NCBI GenBank assembly: GCA_903813345.2
Contig: CAIIXF020000003.1
Location: forward strand, 16,568,931 to 16,632,930
Direction of reading: 5' to 3'
DNA length: 64,000 bases
From: Owenia fusiformis
Taxonomy: Eukaryota; Annelida; Polychaeta; Sabellida; Oweniidae
Position numbers and translations under genes: made by a program. How positions within the stretch are numbered: position 1 is the stretch's first letter; every line of letters starts with the position of its first letter. This document shows, piece by piece, positions 56,207-64,000 of this stretch. A model generated the notes under the pieces. It did no database searches, was not told where the DNA came from, and worked only from the letters and a program-made list of their open reading frames with translations.

Positions 56207-57784
56207 ATTCCTATATTCCGATTGCTAGCTCGTGATGTTAAAAACGCAAAGGCTAATATTGGATTGACTATAGTTTTTGAGGTCTGTCAAGATTACTGCG
56301 CAGCACAAATTAAAACAGCAACAGCGCCAAGGAGAGCAAGTGCCAGCTCAATGGCTGAAATATTTGAAATTGGCTACCTATTAGCAATATTGTCAGTAAT
56401 GTGTAATATGCTTCGAAGTATTCACATATCAAATTTCAACAAAAATGCCCCACTACTTTTCCAGTTGGCAATTTATGACAAAAATTACAATAATGACAAA
56501 CAACTAATATCATTTCATTTCTTTTCGTGTCTACTCTCTAAAAATCCCCGGTGCATACCTTATTTCAGGAAAACTAAAGATTTTTACAATAATGTATTAT
56601 TCCATTTTCGTTATTTTGGAGAATTTAAACATTTTCCACATTTTTGCATTTTGAATCATTAATATCTTTACCAATTTATAACATTTCACGGATCTTCAAT
56701 ACAAGGAGATATTGTATTTGAGATCACAAGGAATAGATTGGTAGGTCAATTGTATTGCTTGCAATTTTGTCACCCCTTGTAGATCTGTTTCTACCTTTAA
56801 CTAGCAAAATGACAACATGAGAATGATGATGGTAGTGATAACGATGCCATTAAGAAGAGACGCCTGGATTATTGCTACATTTGTATTTTCAATTTTAATT
56901 CTTCTATTTTACATGGGTATTGGATAATCATATTTTAACCAGTAAAATGTCATCCATAATTGACATGACAAATGCATGTAAATAAATCAATGTGAACAAT
57001 TCTATTCAAAACAATGTGTTTTCAAAGTAGATGTAGATGTTGTGATTTATATATCTGAAACCCAAGCAATGTCAATAAAATAATTTCACTTTATTGCTGC
57101 TTTTTGTATTCATTATTTAATCAGCTGTGATGTATTCAAACAGAATGTGTTTCAATGCAACATCTATGCAGAGACAGAGTTCAAAAAGCGATAGTTTTGT
57201 TTGGATCATATGTACAAGGTTTCTTTCTTTTTTATTACCACACGTACATATTCAAGATAGCAGAAAGTTTTGGGGGTACATTCCACATAATACTTATATA
57301 CATACATAATATATATTACATACATTATATATATACATACATAATAAGTACATGTATATACACTGTAGCCCCACAAAAATTGTGTTATCTTTGACATGGC
57401 ATATTTTGGCATATTTGTAAAACGTTTTTAGCAATTTGATAAATGTTCGCCAACATTGAAAATTAAATTGACTTTTCAATGAAATTCTGGTTTATCGTGT
57501 GAAAAAGTTTCTCTTTTTATCAATAAAAATGAGTAAACCAGGGATGTTACCTCAGTCAGGTACTGGTCAATCGCATAGCATATTCACACCGGAATAGCCT
57601 GACAACGGTAGTCAGATACCGTTGTCAAATGGCGGACATAACCGTTGCTTCAATTCTTCAATCACTTGGTCCACGTTTCATGGGACTTTATCGTTGCTAA
57701 TTCCGTGCATGTATTAAGCTATTGTGATAATGTATCATATGAAATCCCAATTTCGATCAAATTGGGTCGTGAATCGCCTCAATA

Positions 57785-57905
57785 TAGCGTTTTCGATATC
57801 GTCAATGACCGACAACTGAATCTGAATTTGGGATAATTTACAAAGACAACGACATATTGTAAATTATTTAAAATTCTGATTCCGTTGTCATTGACGATAT
57901 CGAAG
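57785..57905. repeat. Short inverted repeat
   Basis: TTTCGATATCGTCAATGAC at 57791 with TGAATCTGAATTTGGGATAA is inverted at 57855-57905 (AAAATTCTGATTCCG, GTCATTGACGATATCGAA), about 50 bases per arm. Confidence 0.75.
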
Positions 57906-58084
57906 ACTCGAGGAAATAGTGGTGCGCGACTAAAGATTTCACGTTCACCACGTGAGAATCGTGAGAGCGTAAAGAACGTAGTTCGCAAGGTCAGAATAAA
58001 GGTTCGCGTTGATGGAAGTCCAGGAGGCCTGGTACAATGAGACTTGAAAGTAGCGCCCTCATTTTTTCAGATGACGTCCAATAT

Positions 58085-58630
58085 TAATTGTTAAGAAATA
58101 TATCCAAACTCTAATAACAGCCAAATGTTAGATGAAGTATTAAGCTTTCATCATAACTAGAAGTAAAATTTTAAAGAAATACCGTGTACTCAAAAATAGG
58201 TGTCCAGACTCTAATTAATAAAACCTGAATGTTGGATGAAATATGTATTGAAAATGAATTAAGTTGTAAAATTAAAAAAAACTTACAGCATATCTTGAAA
58301 GTTATTTAACAAAAGTAAGGTGATCCCAAAAGTGGGCGAGGGAAAATATTATCATCAAAACTTAATCACAAGGTGAAAGTTGTCCAAGCTCTATAAAAAC
58401 TAAATGTTGGATGAATTATGTCTTAAGATTCAGTTAATTAATCCAGTTTTAAAATTTTAAAGGAATACTGTATTTCTTGAAAGTTATTAAACAAAAATAA
58501 GGTTACCCCAAAAGAGGGCGGGGCAGAATGATAATATCATCAAATTTTAATCAAAAATAGGTATCCAAGCTCTAATAAAAGCTAAATGTTCGATGAAATA
58601 TGTCTTGAAAATTAACTCAGTTGTAAAAGG
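58085..58630. repeat. Diverged tandem array, unit up to about 180 bp
   Basis: The block CCAAGCTCTAATAAAAGC, TAAATGTTGGATGAAATATG, TCTTGAAAATTAA recurs at about 58107, 58206, 58386 and 58566; between copies AAAGTTATTAAACAAAAATA and GGTTACCCCAAAAGAGGGCG recur. The first interval is shorter than the others. Confidence 0.7.
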
Positions 58631-59261
58631 AGGAGGGAAAGAATCACATCAGATTTCGTACAGTCATATGTTGGATTTTGGCTATTCTCTGAGGATTTTA
58701 ACAGGTGCATACCGTATGTTATAATAGACCAATGCATAACCTTCAAGAAAAGCACTCCTAGAGACGATAAAATATTTTGACTTTGAGAGAGAGAAGATGC
58801 AAACAACACACCCACATGTTTTTTCTGAAAAGTTTTCCTGATTTTCAACCCCTTCCACCCCTGCTTTTCTATTTTTTCTTGCATCATTATGTTGTGTTTT
58901 GACACACAGTTAACCCCTTTAAAGGAATAAGTGATTCATTCGGGGTTTTTAAAGATATCCATATGGATGACCAAAATTAGCTGAAAGCAGTGGATCGCAT
59001 GAGTTTTCCCTATGGGAAAATAACATGGAAAATATTGTTTTCCACTTTATCTAAAAGGAATGACTACATAGTCTACTCATAGTCCATCATCAAAAAGATG
59101 AATTTTGTCCCAGGGGCTGGATATGCCATGAGAAAATGGAAAAATGTAAGTCATAAGGATATAATTAATTAATTAATTATTAATTAATTCTGCTAGCTTA
59201 AACTGAAGTTGATGATATAGTGCTTTCGTGAATGCATGAATAGGAGGCAGTCATGTATATA

Positions 59262-60350
59262 CGAGGGGTGATCAATAAATAATGGACGCTTTTTTACAAG
59301 GATGCTATTTATAGACCAATCTCTTTGATTTTTTCACCAGTGATACATCATTCAATTATCTATCAACTCTGAAGATTTGAAGACAAAATATGTAATGCAT
59401 GTTGATATATCTTTATTTCCGTGAAGGGGGTACAGGTACCCCGGGACCGACATTTACGTCACATATTCTGAAGTAATGCCAATTCGGCATATCAGTTAGA
59501 TTTGAACTTTTTGATATGCCACAAGAGTTGTTGTGTTGTTTGAATATCATGCTGCCTGTAGTAACACAGAAAAGATAAGTATTGCAAGGTCAAAGTGTTG
59601 TATGGCCAGGGTTTGCAGGTTGATTTGAGAATGCAATGCGGAACAAGAGGTTAGTGAGAGGAGGTAACACCCTACTCCATGTGGACAATGCCCCTGCCCA
59701 AATATCTCAAAATGTCCAGGATACAATATCCCTGGACCTGAACATGAAGCCTTTGGCGCATGCACCCTTTAGTCCAGATCTGGCCACACATAACTTTTAT
59801 TTCTATACTACTTTTTTCTATTGAAAAATGATCCAGGTTAAATGACATTGATGAAATAAAACAAGCTGTGCAACTGCAGTTTGCTACCATGTCAGAGAAT
59901 GGAATCGGCCATGTCTTTCAATCTTGAGTAAGGGGATAATAATAATGAGGAAGTGTGTAGCACTTAATGGAACCCATGTAGAGGAACCCTGAAGAATGTA
60001 TGTGGCATGAGTGCCACAAAGTGAAGGCACAATATTCATAATCAATTATGGCGTATCAAAATGGTGTAATTCATAACCATCATGGTTCATTTTGTTCAAC
60101 CTGCATTAAACTGGATTGCACGTAAAATGAGCTAAATAGCTTCAGAATGTGTGACGTTATGTCGGTCCCGGGGTATACATACATCCTTCACAGAAATAAA
60201 GATATATCAAAATATATTTCATGTTTTGTCTCCAAATCCTCAGAGTTGATAGAAAATTGAATGATGTATCACTGGTGAAAAAATTAAAGAGATTGGTCTA
60301 TAAAAAGCATCTATGTAAAAAAGCGTCCATTACTTATTGATCACCCCTCG
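59262..60350 (+). mobile_element. Degenerate mariner transposon
   Basis: 1,089 bases between CGAGGGGTGATCAATAA and its inverse, with TA on both sides (59260-59261, 60351-60352). Terminal inverted repeats extend about 200 bases (to GGTACCCCGGGACCGACAT and inverse). The plus-strand segment 59665-59800 encodes LLHVDNAPAQISQNVQDT and LAHAPFSPDLATHNFYFY, the DNAPAH and PPYSPDLAPSDF blocks of mariner transposases. The rest of the catalytic domain is deleted or shifted, so it is inactive. Copy A of the segmental duplication keeps the empty site near 35213. Confidence 0.85.
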
Positions 60351-61004
60351 TATAGTGTATTATATTCAAACCTTAGGACAGATTGCATTATTTATTTCAC
60401 TTTAAGGATTAATGAATGGACTATGAAGTTCATGTTTGCTCAACTTGTTTTGGTAACAAAATGTCGGAACCTCGAAGAAACTATTTTTCCTTCTCCCTTA
60501 TTTCACGAGGTTTAATTTTAAGGCAGAATTTACACGACATTTTTATCACGTGTGTCGGAATAATACATGACTTGTATGTTTAAGAAAATCCAAAACCTCA
60601 CTAAATCTTTTCTGAGATGTTCCAACATTTTGTTACTGCTCCATTTTGGTAACTAGTTTGAAGAGTGCAGTATAGTCTAGCTTCAATCATGTACAAGCCC
60701 TTGTGACGACTTTGTGAGGTGTTTAGCCAAGTAGAGGGGGATCACAGAGACTTGTACTGTAGCTAGACTAAGTGCAGCACCAGTGTATAATAAATGCAGT
60801 TAATGCTCCAACTAAGTCATAATTATGGTTGTATCACTTTTATTTAACATGTACCATGTCAAAAATTACATATCACAAATAATTAAGTCAACCATTTATG
60901 ATATTTCACAGTTTTTCCCCCTACTGCAGCATTTCGAAGAAATATTCGATTCAGTTCATAATTCTCCCGGTTCAGTACATAATTCTCCCCGGATAATTCT
61001 CTCC

Positions 61005-62348
61005 TCATCTCTTATGGAAAGGTTTTTTAAACTTGAGATGTATAAATGAAGATTGCGCTTGTTTTTCTAGCTCTGCCAATTCCTTTACAGTTGGGGCCAA
61101 GAATTCCACATGTCCTTTGTAACCGCTCCCTGTAACATGAATACACAGATATGTTAATTGGAAAGATTTTATTTAAGGACATTTTTATACAAACGCAACT
61201 ATTAATTGTATAGTTGCTGATGTGCTGAGATTAAAATGGATTTTGAAATTCACAGATTCAATTGTTTCATACTCAAAAATATTGTATTTGATCTCTAATA
61301 TCTATGGAAGGGATTTGGTCTATAGAGGATACTAAAAATCTCTTTATATATTTTGGGCATTTATATTTTGAGGTGTTTTATACCTTACCTTTATAGACCC
61401 ACTTCACAATTATTACAATGTTATTTTCACCTTTATTTGTTTGCTTCTGTCCATAGACTACTTTGCCATCAAATTCGTTGACTGGAACCTTAATCTCTGG
61501 GCCAACCTGGTCTATGGTGACACCAAGATGCTCCTCTATATCTCCAATATACTATAACATAAATATACAAAGCATTTTTTTTTATTATACATAAATTTAT
61601 TCCTTTAGTAAACGAAAACATACATGCAGTTGATTGCCAAAGTTTTTTATAAAAACATTACAAAGCATTAAAATGCAAAATGTCACAACCTGCCATTTGT
61701 TACAGCCAACCAGTGCACACCTTCCACAAAAAGTTGGAGACAGTGTCCTGATTTATGGTGGAGACATGAAAAGCTTTTTGACAATTTATGAATTGTATAT
61801 CTTGAATTATAATAAAGAAAATTAAAATTATTTAGTCCTCTAGAAGTTCATATTTTAGACTCAATACTGAATTGAATGTTTCTGGTTTAAGTCCTCTGTG
61901 ATATCTAGTTTTGAAATAATTTATGCAATTTTATAATAAAAAATAACAAAAAATAATACTACAGTATTTCTGAAGTCTCCTAGAAGTTCATATTTTAAAC
62001 ACAATACAGATTTGAATGTTTCTGGTTTAAACTTTCCTCTGCAATATCTAGCTTTGAATTGAATTATGGAAGGACTTGAATGAAACCTCAGTAAAGTGGA
62101 TCACCTCTAGACATGGAACACCTCTGTTAATGAAGCCATTTCCAGGGTCCCAAGACCAATAGACTTAATGTTAAATGAACCTGCAAAAGTGGAACACCTT
62201 CCAAGTGAAACACTTTTTAGAGGTACCAAAGGTGTTCCACTTAGACACGATTTACTGTATGTTTATAATTACCAGTGGTTCATTGTACCATATACAGCAA
62301 CCTCCCTGTGTCGTGAGATTCGTGTTGTAGCAGCCCCTGCCTCTGTTG
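61005..62348 (-). CDS. Unrecognised host gene, 3' part, three exons
   Basis: Exons 62273-62348, 61389-61551 and 61005-61129 join in phase: the first (after ctgtag) ends CTG before gtaatt in phase 0; the second (after ttatag) ends G before gtaagg in phase 1; the third (after ttacag) starts GG and ends at TGA 61005. The joined C-terminus includes [74 protein letters not shown] and LKELAELEK-like helical end. The first visible exon enters in phase 2, so upstream exons remain unseen. I do not recognise the family; no membrane segment is visible. The last exon spans the right boundary of the segmental duplication, and copy A keeps a broken fragment of it at 36876-36903. Confidence 0.6.
61838..62070. 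repeat. Two direct copies of a 90-bp block in an intron
   Basis: CCTCTAGAAGTTCATATTTT at 61838 and CTCCTAGAAGTTCATATTTT at 61977 each start about 90 bases ending near CTAGTTTTGAA / CTAGCTTTGAA. They lie in the intron between exons 61389-61551 and 62273-62348. Confidence 0.7.
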
Positions 62349-63814
62349 CTACAGTTAGAATGGTACCATACCTTTAGATAGAACAACAATGTGAATGATT
62401 AGATTGGTAATATACCTTTAAATAAAACAAGCCTTTAACATGCAAAATGTCGCCACCTGCCATCTGTTACCAAGACTGACCGACAAACGTCATTTGTTAC
62501 AGATGCCATATACCAACTGCCAAATACCAAACACCAACTGCCGAACACTGGCCACAAAAAAGTTGGAGACTATAACAATATGTCACCATTTCTGAAAACA
62601 CCCTTGAATGGGAGCCAGGACTCGTATAGATGGCAGTTACACGCCTGACCATCGACAAGGTACAGTCACGTGACATTGACAAAATATACCGTAGTTCACT
62701 TTTGATGTACTATGTAATTTCCGCCATTTTAGATCGCCATTTTCTAGAATGAGGAAGCGAGGAAAGAACTAGCATTGATTTGATCAATATTGTGTCAGTT
62801 CATCACCAGGCAGTTGTTGCATTCGATTTGTAATTAAGTTGCAAATATGCATATCTACTTTAAATGATCCTCGGCAACTTCAATATCTTGTTATAGATCT
62901 ACCCAGCACGTCAGGGATCTCTAAATCTTGACTGAATTTCTCAAAATTCTCTCTAATTTTTGTTTTGCTATGCAAATAACAGCCAAACTACGACTAACAC
63001 AACTTAAGATAAGTATACAAATATACATTCAGAGTTAATGCAAAACCGCTTTTTACTTTGGATGCTACTACGAAAAATAGATAGTGTATGTTGTCAACTC
63101 GAATGTATGTTGTCACATTGGCCTTACAGATCTCAATTCACAGTTAATTTTACAGTGAATGAAATGCTATAATGTATGTGTAATAGAAGGAACATATTTG
63201 ATAATAAAGTTAGGGTAGATACTCCAAGGAAACTCTTCTTATGCCTTAAAAAGGTTTCATGAGGATTACAAAACACCATATCCCTATTTGAAGCCTGTTT
63301 AAGGTCATATATGGAAAGTATTGCTGCTGTTAAACAGGCTAAGGAGACACACCGACTATTGTTTTGGTGTAAAACTGATTTTAATTTTGGCCAAACACTC
63401 ACTTTTGTATTCCTGTAACTATTTCCATTTGTGAGTTGAACCATGATACTCGGCAAATTAATATAACTTTGGATGAGCTTTAAAATGATATATGACACAT
63501 ACTATGGAGACATTGGTATATGTCTGCCTAGGGGGCCCATACTTTCGGGACACCCTATAGCATAAATTTTGAAAGTCATCTTGCTAGTATAGATCTCTCC
63601 ATGAACTCCTTGAGATTATTAAAATTCATAAAAGTGCAACTAAACATAACGTAACGAACCGACGCCGAGTGGCCAAAAAGGTCGGAAGATATCACGCCAT
63701 GGCCACATATTAATCACCATATTAACACTTTCATAAAATAAAATAGCTTTCAACGAAAAAATCACGTTTACCTGTTTATCTGTACTAGGGATACAGGAGC
63801 ATGTTCGTTGAACA
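62349..63814. other. No confident exon
   Basis: Expected to hold upstream exons or the intron of the gene at 61005-62348, but no exon in phase was found. A 121-codon minus-strand frame at 63133-63498 has no recognised motif. CCATCGACAAGGTACAGTC near 62651 is a dispersed repeat also seen near 4315. Confidence 0.4.
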
Positions 63815-64000
63815 TCACTTGTTACGCATAAAACCCTTAATGCATTTTGAAATTAAATCATTGCAATGTTTAATATTATAACTCATGAATTTCAATTACA
63901 GGGACAACATACACTGTGAGTTGACAACGTACATTTCTGATTTTTTAAATTATACCAAATGCATGAATATTTATTAAATCTTAACCCGTCTTAAATTGTG
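63815..64000. repeat. Partial copy of the 4.5-5.5 kb inverted-repeat element
   Basis: TTAATGCATTTTGAAATTAA, GGGACAACATACACTG and AATATTTATTAAATCTTAA correspond to the arms at 4637-4800 (inverted) and 5215-5330. It is cut by the end of the window. Confidence 0.6.

Larger units (their letters stand above)
56663..59261. other. No gene; duplicated upstream DNA and repeats
   Basis: Upstream flank of the methyltransferase, partly homologous to 34.1-34.6 kb. Contains an ACATACAT/ATAT microsatellite (57290-57355), an inverted repeat (57785-57905) and a tandem array (58085-58630). No protein-like frame on either strand. Confidence 0.5.
55905..61050. repeat. Segmental duplication, copy B
   Basis: Counterpart of 33230-36903 with the same landmarks in the same order and orientation. 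It contains the intact exon 1 of the methyltransferase at its left end and runs into the last exon of the gene at 61005-62348 at its right end. It carries a mariner element (59262-60350) missing from copy A and lacks the fold-back element present there. Confidence 0.8.

Noticed and set aside
63133-63498. 121-codon minus-strand frame as an upstream exon of the gene at 61005-62348
   Set aside because: No in-phase donor joining the exon at 62348 and no recognised motif.

Overview
The window is nuclear DNA of an invertebrate animal, most likely a lophotrochozoan such as a mollusc. The evidence is AT-rich sequence, intron-split genes whose exons join in phase, a full-length Ty3/gypsy retrotransposon, decayed mariner/Tc1, hAT-like and non-LTR elements, and tandem-core repeats ending in a GGAC-type microsatellite and a hairpin, an arrangement known from bivalve 'pearl'/Helentron-derived elements. 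There is no operon, ribosome-binding-site or CRISPR architecture. Species cannot be fixed from the sequence.

Host genes, from splice-site and phase matching: (1) an FkbM/METTL24-like methyltransferase on + (exons 2588-2659, 5561-5744, 6724-6993; 5' end not found); (2) an unrecognised gene on - (22397-22463, about 21945/21956-22004, 20966-21157); (3) an apparently complete five-exon type II transmembrane C-type lectin on - (44128-44136, 43619-43787, 42909-43034, 41651-41845, 39250-39497); (4) a complete two-exon membrane-anchored FkbM-type methyltransferase on - (55920-56206, 51270-51771), with two dead copies of its first exon at 31.5 and 33.2 kb; (5) an unrecognised gene on - (62273-62348, 61389-61551, 61005-61129; 5' end not found). 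Small ORFs at 7985-8278 and 30589-30861 are possible but unproven.

The dominant mobile element is a 10,024-bp Ty3/gypsy element on - (10796-20819). It has 1,262-bp LTRs differing at one noticed base, a 4-bp CATA target duplication, a tRNA-Leu-like primer site, intact gag and pro-RT-RNaseH-integrase frames, and a textbook -1 frameshift signal (A AAA AAC, 8-nt spacer, 7-bp stem). Its Gag has an RGG-repeat tail instead of CCHC knuckles, and its 1.3-kb leader carries a series of about seven small hairpins plus two further tandem duplications.

The rest is repeat-rich: a 21-bp minisatellite in the first gene's intron; inverted-repeat-bounded elements at 4.5-5.5 kb and 7.2-8.9 kb; MITEs; a Tc1 relic; a non-LTR retrotransposon relic; a tandem duplication with tRNA-Asp-like ends; a fold-back element built from two mariner 3' ends; a multi-register palindrome at 46.4-48.0 kb; nested mariner/MITE insertions; and two tandem-core elements in the second methyltransferase's intron. 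A direct segmental duplication (33.2-36.9 kb and 55.9-61.05 kb) copied exon 1 and upstream DNA of gene 4 into the tail of gene 5, and the two copies later received different transposons.
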